Assembly (NCBI GenBank): GCA_016705685.1
Contig: JADJLB010000012.1
Location: forward strand, 124,001 to 188,000
Length of the DNA: 64,000 nucleotides
Source of the DNA: Propionivibrio sp.
GTDB taxonomy: Bacteria; Pseudomonadota; Gammaproteobacteria; Burkholderiales; Rhodocyclaceae
Direction of reading: 5' to 3'
Shown here: piece after piece, positions 46,838 through 54,692 of the stretch
Position numbering within the stretch: position 1 is the first letter of the stretch
Layout: each line of letters begins with the position of its first letter
The notes under the pieces: model-generated
The model's input: the letters and a program-made list of their open reading frames with translations, nothing else
What the model was told of the DNA's origin: nothing
Databases searched by the model: none
Made by a program: the position numbers and the translations under genes

Positions 46838-48645
46838 TAGGCTGGCAATTCCAGAATCAAGCTCTCGTCGACCGTCACAACCGGCTCGCTGACCGTTGGC
46901 GGATCGATTACTCCTTGGATGGCGAGCAGCGTATCAACTATGAATTTTGGCATTTCATCGCGTGTGCAAGCGTTCAGAAAGTCCGCCGCCGCCCCGTGAC
47001 CCTTTCCCCATATGAAGTAATCGCGCATCGCGCCGAGCAAATCCTCATGCAACGTATCTGGTTTTGGTGTTTTAGCGATCAAGTGGTTGGGCCACAGCCC
47101 GTCCTCGACCAAAGACAATGCGTACCGTCGGAGTGCTGCTTCAGGAGTGCCTTTTAGCAGAACATTTTCAAACCCTTTTTCTGCTGCTTCAAATGGATGA
47201 TGTACTGCGTGGGATATAGCCTCGCGCTGCTCTGGTGTCTGTAGGTCAAATACCGCGAATACGGTTTTGCCCAGCGTCTTGTAGTGCGCTCCCAACGGTC
47301 CAACTTGCGCGTCCGTGGTTGCATCAACTATGGCAACTCCAAGTGCCTCAAGTGATCGAAACTCTTCCGGGTGCAGTTCGTGCAAACGACGTGCAGCAGC
47401 GGGATATGCGTCGTATTCAGTTCGACCTTCTGCAATCAGGACTCTGCGCGACAGCAACGCCTCACAAAAGCGCTTCCTGACCTCGGCTTTGTAGCCTTTT
47501 GGTTTAACGGCAGGCGGATACGATGCGGGGATTGCCGCCAAAACACCCTCGTTTCGCGTCAGAACCAACACCTGGTCTGGAGCGAATTCCTCCAGCACAT
47601 ACGGGGAATGCGAAGTAAAAAGTGCTTGGGCAGACTTCTTCCGGACCCCATCAATAATTCGCTTCTGCGTATGAGGTGGAATAGCGATCTCCGGTTCTTC
47701 CATCGCAAAAATCACGTTCTGCTTGAGGTCGGCGATCAGCGACAACAGCGCCAATACAAGAGTATTGATCGTGCCAGTGCCTTGATGCTGAAAAGGTGCG
47801 GCGTACTCAGTGCCGTCTTCGCGCTTCGCGCCGGTCTCCATGAAAACGGTCAAGGTACGGCGCAAAGTGTCTCTTGTAAGATCAGACACGCGCATATGCG
47901 GATTGCTGACGGAATCGGCAGGCATGAAGCCGCGAATTGCAGACTGCACGCTGCTTAAGATCTCGGATATGCCGAGTTCTGGCTTTTCAGCTACCGGAAG
48001 CACACGCAGCTGTTCCAGAACGTCTTCCCATATTTTGAAGCTCTTGTCCTCTTGCAGTCTTAGGATGATATCCAGCAGAGAACCTCTCTCAAGGCTCAAC
48101 GCACGACTGCCGGTCCTCAGCGTTCTGAGGTAGAGGAAACCACAAAGCCGTTTGTCGGATGTTTTAAAGGTGTCGTAACCTCCGTCATCTTTTTGCGGCG
48201 ACAAGAAATGAGTCGATCCGACGAAGTCGTCCTCTTCGGAATCGTAAGTGCCAGTGAAACCAACTCGTAGGGCTGGTTTCACCGTCGGCTTATCCGTTCC
48301 CTCGGGGGGCGGTCCTTCGAGAAGCGTTTGCGCAGCTTCATCCCACCATTCGATGTGATCTCGAAAATGCCGGGCTTGGTCTTCCGACAAATCCGCAACA
48401 ATCACCTCTACGTGAATCGGAACAGGCTTGCCGTCACCGTCGATATACCGTCCCGCATAAAAGTCGTGCTCGTCGATGACAGGTCGGCGGGCAAGGCGCT
48501 CTGGCCCGAGCACCAAATCCACCGCCTCCAGCAATGACGACTTGCCGATGTTGTTATCACCAACCAGGACAGCGTGCGACGGAATCAGCAGCTGACCTTG
48601 CTTGATGCCCCGAAAATTTTGAACCTTAAGCTTGGCGATTCGCAT
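46837..48645 (-). CDS. gajA: Gabija protein GajA, OLD-family ATPase/TOPRIM endonuclease
   Basis: 602 residues. N-terminal ABC-type ATPase: Walker A GDNNIGKSSLLEAV, Walker B VIFAMEEPEIAIPPH, H-loop FTSHSPYVLEEF. C-terminal TOPRIM: VLIAEGRTEYDAYPAAARRL with the catalytic Glu, then VAIVDATTD and VFAVFDLQT. This is the class 2 OLD layout, defined by a following UvrD-like gene. GajA is the DNA-cutting part of Gabija. It begins 27 bp after the metallopeptidase gene, so it may be co-transcribed with the restriction system. Confidence 0.88.
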   Translation of the reverse strand: MRIAKLKVQNFRGIKQGQLLIPSHAVLVGDNNIGKSSLLEAVDLVLGPERLARRPVIDEHDFYAGRYIDGDGKPVPIHVEVIVADLSEDQARHFRDHIEWWDEAAQTLLEGPPPEGTDKPTVKPALRVGFTGTYDSEEDDFVGSTHFLSPQKDDGGYDTFKTSDKRLCGFLYLRTLRTGSRALSLERGSLLDIILRLQEDKSFKIWEDVLEQLRVLPVAEKPELGISEILSSVQSAIRGFMPADSVSNPHMRVSDLTRDTLRRTLTVFMETGAKREDGTEYAAPFQHQGTGTINTLVLALLSLIADLKQNVIFAMEEPEIAIPPHTQKRIIDGVRKKSAQALFTSHSPYVLEEFAPDQVLVLTRNEGVLAAIPASYPPAVKPKGYKAEVRKRFCEALLSRRVLIAEGRTEYDAYPAAARRLHELHPEEFRSLEALGVAIVDATTDAQVGPLGAHYKTLGKTVFAVFDLQTPEQREAISHAVHHPFEAAEKGFENVLLKGTPEAALRRYALSLVEDGLWPNHLIAKTPKPDTLHEDLLGAMRDYFIWGKGHGAAADFLNACTRDEMPKFIVDTLLAIQGVIDPPTVSEPVVTVDESLILELPA

Positions 48646-48672
48646 CGAAGCCCTCCTTGATAACCGTCACCA

Positions 48673-49392
48673 TCAATACCCCCACTCCTGATGCGCCAGC
48701 GGCAGGCTGTTCAGCATCTCGCGGCACTGCCGCCACTGCGGCATGTGGGCATCCATCAGCGCGGTAAATCTGTCGTTGTGGTGCCGCTCCAACAGGTGCG
48801 TCAGCTCATGCGCCACGATGTATTCCAGACACTGCACGGGCTTCTTGGCTAGATCGGTGTTGAGGCGGACATTCCCGGCACCGGGGCTGCAACTACCCCA
48901 CTTGGTTTTCATCTTCTGTACGAACACCTTGCCGGCTTTCACGCCGAGAGCCTTCTCCCACTTGGCAACCAGCGCCGGAACAGCGGCCTTAAGCTGTTCG
49001 CGATACCACGCATCAAGCACCTCTTGCTTCTTCTCGTGGCTGGCCGCAGGGCGAAGCTGGAGGATCATTTTGTTGTGCTTCAGTTCGACGCTCGGCGCGG
49101 CTTCCCTCTCTACCAGCGTAAGCAGGTAGCGCTTGCCCCAAACGTAGTGGCTTTCCCGGTCGAGGTATTCACGCGCGGTTTCGCGTTCCTGCTCGCGGAG
49201 CTTCTTCTGCTGGCTTTTGATCCACGCCAGTTTGGTGATGGCGAATACGCGGATGGTGTCGATGTCCATGCGCAGCGGCGCGGCGATGCGCACCTTGCCC
49301 GCCGGGGGATGCACGCTCAGGTGGATGTTCTTGATGTCCTTGAGCACCACGTCGACGGGAATGTTGCCCAGCTTGAACTGCGCCAAGGTCAA
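48673..49392 (-). CDS. YgjP/SprT-like zinc metallopeptidase linked to type I R-M
   Basis: The 239-residue protein carries HELTHLLERHHNDRF and KTKWGSCSPGAGN, the DUF45/YgjP signature. Homologues are often the last gene after hsdR in type I restriction loci. A role in regulating HsdR by proteolysis is a plausible guess (ClpXP does this for EcoKI), not known. Its start overlaps the hsdR stop by 4 bp. Compare the chromosomal relative at 32247-33014. Confidence 0.88.
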   Translation of the reverse strand: MTLAQFKLGNIPVDVVLKDIKNIHLSVHPPAGKVRIAAPLRMDIDTIRVFAITKLAWIKSQQKKLREQERETAREYLDRESHYVWGKRYLLTLVEREAAPSVELKHNKMILQLRPAASHEKKQEVLDAWYREQLKAAVPALVAKWEKALGVKAGKVFVQKMKTKWGSCSPGAGNVRLNTDLAKKPVQCLEYIVAHELTHLLERHHNDRFTALMDAHMPQWRQCREMLNSLPLAHQEWGY

Positions 49393-52300
49393 TATTCCTT
49401 CTGCTGCCGGATGATGAGGAAGATGCGCTCGACCTCGGCCACGTCCTGCAATATCCCGTAGAGCGCCGCCTTGATGACGTTTTCCTTGGCCTGAACCCCG
49501 CGCCAGCCATCAGGCCGCGTGTGTTTGACGGTTTCGTCGATCTTCAGGGCCAGCGCCAGCATGTCGCCCTTTCCCGCTACATCATAGTGCGCAGCAGGTT
49601 CCGCCACATGAAGTACCTTGTCATTCGCCGCACCTTGCAGCAACAGGTTGTAGAGCGCACGCCGTCCGGGCGTATCCAGTTGCTTCGGCGTGTCTTCGGC
49701 TTGCCCCGCCTCGACGCGCTTCGCCAGTTCGGCCACCTGCTTCAGGTATTCCTCGTACTCGATGGCCTTGGCCTTGCGGGCCGCGATGATCTCGTCAAGT
49801 AGCGCCGACATCTTGGCGTAGTAGGCCGGGTCGTTCAGGTGTTCCTTAATGATCTTGCTGCGGACGTTGTTCTCTATGGTTTCGGCCACCGCCTCCTTGT
49901 TGCCCTTGAGCCCGGCAGGCAGGCTGTTGATCGCGCTGGCGATGCCGGTCTTGACGATCAATTCCAGCAGCGGCATGTCGTCGAAGGGCGAAATCGTCCT
50001 CGGTTCGCTGGCCTCGATATAGGTGTCGATCAGGTGCCGCATGTCGGCCTCGTAGGCTTTCATGTCCAGCTTTTCGTCGGCGGCGTTGCGGATGATCTCG
50101 CGCAGCTTCAGGTAACGATCAATCGTCTGTTTGATGCGCAGGATGTCGGCATCGCTGTAACCAGCCCGCGCCAAGTCGTCCGAGATATTGGCGTAGGCCC
50201 GCACCAGCGCGACCATCGCCTTGTAGAAGGCGGCGCGTTGCGTCTCGTGCGCCTTCAGGTCTTCGGGGATTTCGGTATTGCCGCAGAAATAGTGGATGTG
50301 CTCCAGCTCGCCTTTGGGCGGCGCCACCGGCTCGCAGAGCAGCGCGACGGCCTCCAGCGCGTTATCCAGCCGTTCGCGCCCCTTGCTCATGCGGTCTTGC
50401 AGCAATACCTCGGGATCGACGCCGCCAGAACTCTTGTCCAGTTCGGACGTATAGACGGCGATGGCGTTCTCGACCTTCCTGAACAAGTCCTTGTAGTCGA
50501 CGATGTAGCCGAAGTCCTTGTCGTCGCCGTCGAGTCGGTTGGTACGGCAGATGGCCTGAAACAGGCCGTGATCCTGCATGCTCTTGTCGATGTAGAGGTA
50601 GGTGCAGCTGGGCGCATCGAAGCCGGTCAGCAGCTTGTCGACCACGACCAGCAGGCGCATGTTTGCCGGTTGCTCCTTGAACAGCTTTTTGGCGCGGTCT
50701 TCGTAGGTTTCGGTTTTCGACTTACCGGGTAGCGCCTCGACATCTTTCAGCAGTGCCGTGTAGATGTTGTAGATGAACTGCTTGTCGGTCTCGGTATTGG
50801 CACCGGTGTCTTCGAGCGTGATGTCCTGCGCCTGCGGGTTGTACGAGGTAACGACGGCGCACCGACCCTTGAACAACGTCTTCTGGAACAGCTCGAAATA
50901 CTTGCACGCCTCGTAAATGCTGGAAGCGACCAAGATGGCATTGCCGCGCTGGTTGGACAGGCGCGGTTTGACGCCGAAGTCGAACACGATGTCGGCCACT
51001 ACCCGATCCATCCGGGATTTTGAACTGAGCACGTTCTGCATGGTGCCCCACTGCTCGCGTAGCGCCGCCTTCTGCCAATCGTTCAGTCCCTTGGTTTTGG
51101 CGTCGAACCAGGCGTCGATTTTGTCGACAGAGCCAAGGCGCTGGTCGATGTCCCGCGCCTCATAGATGAGGTCGAGCACGACTTCATCTTCGACCGCTTC
51201 GCTGAACTTGTAGGTATGAATGTAGCCGCCGAACACTTCGAGGCTGGTCTGCTTGTCCTGCTTGAGCAGAGGCGTGCCGGTAAAGCCGACGAATACCGCA
51301 TTGGGCATCAGCGCCTTCATCGTCCGGTGCAGCTTGCCGCTCTGCGTGCGGTGGCATTCATCGACGAAGACGAAAAGCTCGCCGACGGTCGGGCAGGGTT
51401 CGGCCTCCAGTTCCTTGATGAACTGCTCGAAGTCGTCGACACCCTTCTTGCCGAACTTGTGCACCAGCGAGCACAACAGGCGCGGCGTCGCCTGCCCGAG
51501 CTTGCTCATCAGGTCGCGCCCGCTGCTGGCGCGGGTCATTGGGTAGCCGGCGGCGATGAAAACGCCTTCGATCTGCTTATCGAGTTCGTCGCGGTCGGTA
51601 ACGATCACGACGCGGGCATTGGGCTGGTTTTCCAGAATCCACTTGGCGAGCAGCACCATGACGATGCTCTTGCCGCTGCCCTGCGTGTGCCAGATGATGC
51701 CGCCCTCGCGGCGATGCACATGCGCCTGCGCCGCCTTGATGCCGAAATACTGATGGACGCGGGGCAGCTTCTTGATGCCGCCGTCGAAGAGCACGAAGTC
51801 GTGCATCAATTCGATCAACCGCGCCTTGTTGCACATCTTGAGCAGGTACTTGTCGAGCTTGAAGCGGCTGTTGTCGGTCTCGTCTTCCTTCCATTTCAGG
51901 AAGTATTTCTCGCCGGTGTCGATGGTGCCGTATTGCAAGCCCTCGGAATCGTTGCCGGCAAAGACGAATTGCACCGTGCTGAAGAACCACGCATTGAATT
52001 CCGGCTTCTGGTTGGAAATGCTCTGCCGGATGCCGTGACCAATCGAGACGCGGCTGTTTTTGAGTTCCAGCACGCCGACGGCGATGCCGTTGACGTAGAG
52101 CACGACGTCTGGCCGCCGCTCAAGATTGCCGTGCAGAGTCACTTCCTCGGCCACGGCGAAATCGTTCTGCGCCGGGTCGTTCCAGTCGATCAGCCAGACC
52201 GTTTCGGTGTTCTCGCCTGCCGCTGCCTGCACCTGAACGCCGTAGCGCAGCAGGCTGTACACCGCCTTGTTGTTGTCGTAGAGGCTGCGATTCGGGTTGT

Positions 52301-52508
52301 TGGCCTCGACGCGCAAGCGGTCAAGGGCACGGGAAATCTGCGCCGTGCTGTAGCCGCGCTTCTTCAGATTGGCGGTGAGCAGATCGACTTCGACGTTGCT
52401 GTTGTTCGGGCGGTCGGTCCAATCGCCGAGCGTGCGATAGCCCAGTTCGTCGCGGAACAGGGCGATGACGCGGTTTTGCGTGGCGCGTTCTGGCTGGCCG
52501 ATGGTCAT
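49389..52508 (-). CDS. hsdR: Type I restriction enzyme R subunit
   Basis: The 1039-residue motor/nuclease subunit cuts DNA after translocation when the target is unmethylated. The nuclease motif region is GVLELKNSRVSIGHGIRQ; helicase motifs are WHTQGSGKSIVMV (Walker A), FVDECHRTQSG (DEAD-like) and GFTGTPLL. I use the ATG at 52508 (MTIGQPERATQNR), which overlaps the hsdS stop (ATGA); the extension to 52655 reads hsdS in another frame. Confidence 0.94.
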   Translation of the reverse strand: MTIGQPERATQNRVIALFRDELGYRTLGDWTDRPNNSNVEVDLLTANLKKRGYSTAQISRALDRLRVEANNPNRSLYDNNKAVYSLLRYGVQVQAAAGENTETVWLIDWNDPAQNDFAVAEEVTLHGNLERRPDVVLYVNGIAVGVLELKNSRVSIGHGIRQSISNQKPEFNAWFFSTVQFVFAGNDSEGLQYGTIDTGEKYFLKWKEDETDNSRFKLDKYLLKMCNKARLIELMHDFVLFDGGIKKLPRVHQYFGIKAAQAHVHRREGGIIWHTQGSGKSIVMVLLAKWILENQPNARVVIVTDRDELDKQIEGVFIAAGYPMTRASSGRDLMSKLGQATPRLLCSLVHKFGKKGVDDFEQFIKELEAEPCPTVGELFVFVDECHRTQSGKLHRTMKALMPNAVFVGFTGTPLLKQDKQTSLEVFGGYIHTYKFSEAVEDEVVLDLIYEARDIDQRLGSVDKIDAWFDAKTKGLNDWQKAALREQWGTMQNVLSSKSRMDRVVADIVFDFGVKPRLSNQRGNAILVASSIYEACKYFELFQKTLFKGRCAVVTSYNPQAQDITLEDTGANTETDKQFIYNIYTALLKDVEALPGKSKTETYEDRAKKLFKEQPANMRLLVVVDKLLTGFDAPSCTYLYIDKSMQDHGLFQAICRTNRLDGDDKDFGYIVDYKDLFRKVENAIAVYTSELDKSSGGVDPEVLLQDRMSKGRERLDNALEAVALLCEPVAPPKGELEHIHYFCGNTEIPEDLKAHETQRAAFYKAMVALVRAYANISDDLARAGYSDADILRIKQTIDRYLKLREIIRNAADEKLDMKAYEADMRHLIDTYIEASEPRTISPFDDMPLLELIVKTGIASAINSLPAGLKGNKEAVAETIENNVRSKIIKEHLNDPAYYAKMSALLDEIIAARKAKAIEYEEYLKQVAELAKRVEAGQAEDTPKQLDTPGRRALYNLLLQGAANDKVLHVAEPAAHYDVAGKGDMLALALKIDETVKHTRPDGWRGVQAKENVIKAALYGILQDVAEVERIFLIIRQQKEY

Positions 52509-53707
52509 AGCAGACGAATCTCCCCAGTGAGCAGTTTCTGCATTGCGCCCTGCTTGAGCGAGCGGGTTTTGGTGAGCTGGGCTTCCAGTTCGGCGATTTC
52601 GGCGTCCATGTCGGAGAGGATGGTGGCGATGGCGGCTTGCTCTGTGGGGTCGCAAGGCAGGCTGATTTCGAGTGCCATCACGTCGACCGAGTTCACAGAG
52701 TCAAACGTGGAGCCTTTTGAAAGCTTTGCCCAGCTTGGTTCTTGGCTGATAAGGCAGTGATACATGAAATCATTTGCGTAACGGACAGCGCAAACACCTC
52801 TGCCAAGACACACGTCGAATACGGCGCGAGAAATTTCACCAACTGGTGCGCGAACCGACATCAGAATGTCTCCGCATTTGCCAACCTTTGGAGCCTCAGT
52901 CGTGTAAATGCGCCTGATGGTCTTCCGATTGGCAATATCGGCATTTCCCTGAATCAACGGCAGCCCAACCCCTTTCGTGTTGTAGTTGGATGAACTCGGA
53001 GATTGCCCCATCACTATTTCAGCTACATCCCCTAACCGCACCACTTCCCAGTTCTCACTGAACCCCGGCAGGCGCTTTTTGCCGGTGAGCAATTCCTGCA
53101 TGGTGGCTTGTTTGAGGTGGCATTTTTTGGCGAGCAGTTGCTCCAGCGACTCGACGAGGGCATCCGTTTCGCTCAGGACTTCGGCGATGGCTTCTTGTTC
53201 GGCTTTGGTGGGTGGCAATTGGAGAAGAATTCCTCCAATCTGAGTCAACGACAAAAATGGTTGTGCACCGCCGCTAGACAAGTCCTTCGTTATGCTTGTC
53301 TTTCTCAGCCCGAGTGCGTAATTCAGATATGGGCCGCACACTTTGCGACGATGAGGTTTGAGAAGCGCGACGTTTTTCAAACTGAATTCATAGTCAACGA
53401 CTACGAGCGCAGTGGTGGCAACTCCAGCGCCGATATTCACCATGAGTACATCGTTTCGCTCTGGATTGCATCTCTTGTAGATTATTTCGTGGTCGGCCTC
53501 TGTTAGATAGAGACAGGAGTCATAGTCGATCCAATTGTCCTTTACGTGTATCGCTGTCAAGAAAGGAATACCCGCAGAAACTGGTTTGGGCGTGTCATGT
53601 GTGCCATCAGTAATCTTGCTGCAACAATCCCGAAGGTATGTTGCGTCCCAATCTTGAGGAATTACGCCCACCTCGGTCTGCTTGTAGCCCGCTCGAATCG
53701 CGCTCAT
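52505..53707 (-). CDS. hsdS: Type I restriction enzyme specificity subunit
   Basis: This 400-residue protein has two target-recognition domains, each followed by a conserved helix: EAIAEVLSETDALVESLEQL...KQATMQELLTGKKRLPGF after the first and AAIATILSDMDAEIAELEAQ...KQGAMQKLLTGEIRLL after the second. The duplicated half-and-half design is the HsdS signature. The first TRD is AT-richer than its surroundings, which suggests domain exchange. Start is the ATG at 53707 (MSAIRAGYKQTEVGVIP). Confidence 0.93.
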   Translation of the reverse strand: MSAIRAGYKQTEVGVIPQDWDATYLRDCCSKITDGTHDTPKPVSAGIPFLTAIHVKDNWIDYDSCLYLTEADHEIIYKRCNPERNDVLMVNIGAGVATTALVVVDYEFSLKNVALLKPHRRKVCGPYLNYALGLRKTSITKDLSSGGAQPFLSLTQIGGILLQLPPTKAEQEAIAEVLSETDALVESLEQLLAKKCHLKQATMQELLTGKKRLPGFSENWEVVRLGDVAEIVMGQSPSSSNYNTKGVGLPLIQGNADIANRKTIRRIYTTEAPKVGKCGDILMSVRAPVGEISRAVFDVCLGRGVCAVRYANDFMYHCLISQEPSWAKLSKGSTFDSVNSVDVMALEISLPCDPTEQAAIATILSDMDAEIAELEAQLTKTRSLKQGAMQKLLTGEIRLL

Positions 53708-53837
53708 CGCCCAAGCCCCCAATCAAAAGTCGGCGCTGGCGGTACGGCGGCATTGCCCTGATTTTTTTGCAAGCGCCGTGCGAGAGGATCGCGGCTGCGC
53801 AATTGTTGCGACACCGTCGCACGAATTGGGTAAGCGT

Positions 53838-54692
53838 TCATGCGGCGGGCTCTTCGTCGGCTCCGCCCAAGCGGCGCAGGGCAAAGTTGGCGCTAAGACT
53901 CTGCAACTGGCGGATGGCGGTCGCGTTGAGTTTTTGCAGGCGTTCGCCCTGCGTCAGTCCCATGCGGATGAATTCGGCGTTGAGGCTTTCCAGATTGGCG
54001 AGCACCAGCAGTTGCTCGATGCCGGCCTCGTCGCGCATGTTGCCAGCCGCCTTTGGGTGAGCATCGCGCCACGCCTTGGCGGTCTGGCCGAACATGGCGA
54101 CGTTGAGCACGTCGGCCTCGTTGGCGTAGGTGATTCGCGCCTGTTCGGGCGTGATCGCCGCTGGAATCAGGTGCGCCTTGATGGCGTCGGTGTGGATGCG
54201 GTAGTTGAGCTTGGACAGCGTGCGGTTGAGGTTCCATGCCAGCGACAGTCGACTGTTTTCGTCGTCCTTGAGGCGCTGGAATTCCTTGATGAGGTAGAGC
54301 TTGAATTCGACCGAAACCCAGGAGGCGAACTCAAACGCGATGTCCTTGTGGGCAAAGGTGCCGCCGTAGCGACCAGGCTTCGAGATCAAGCCAGTCGCTC
54401 CCGTCCCTTCGATCCATCGCTTTGCCGTCATGACGAAGCTGTTCAGGCCGATCTGGTTTTTAATCCCATCGAATTCGATGGGATTAAAACCGGGGTTGTT
54501 CAAGCGCTCCCAGAGGCCGAGGAATTCGATGGTATTTCTGTTCCGCATCCAGTTCTGGATGATGTAGTCCGTCCGCTCGCTATCCTTGTAGCGGGCAATG
54601 TCGGTCAGCGAAATGTAGTCGTCTTCGCGCTGCGACAGGATGGTGATGGCCGTGCCTTGCACGCTAATGCTGGATTTTTTGTCCTTGCTCAT
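53838..54692 (-). CDS. KilA-N domain protein between hsdM and hsdS
   Basis: The 284-residue protein (from MSKDKKSSISVQG) has a KilA-N DNA-binding domain: DDYISLTDIARYKDSERTDY, IIQNWMRNRNTIEFLGLWE and KPGRYGGTFAHKDIAFEFASW. KilA-N/RhuM-type genes often ride in type I R-M loci; their function is unknown. The ATG overlaps the hsdM stop by 4 bp. The 130-bp gap to hsdS is the only sizeable break in the operon. Confidence 0.87.
   Translation of the reverse strand: MSKDKKSSISVQGTAITILSQREDDYISLTDIARYKDSERTDYIIQNWMRNRNTIEFLGLWERLNNPGFNPIEFDGIKNQIGLNSFVMTAKRWIEGTGATGLISKPGRYGGTFAHKDIAFEFASWVSVEFKLYLIKEFQRLKDDENSRLSLAWNLNRTLSKLNYRIHTDAIKAHLIPAAITPEQARITYANEADVLNVAMFGQTAKAWRDAHPKAAGNMRDEAGIEQLLVLANLESLNAEFIRMGLTQGERLQKLNATAIRQLQSLSANFALRRLGGADEEPAA

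Noticed and set aside
51216-52760. 514-codon open frame on the plus strand opposite hsdR/hsdS
   Set aside because: It is exactly antisense to well-supported hsdR motifs. High GC leaves long antisense frames open, and the translated product has no recognisable motif.
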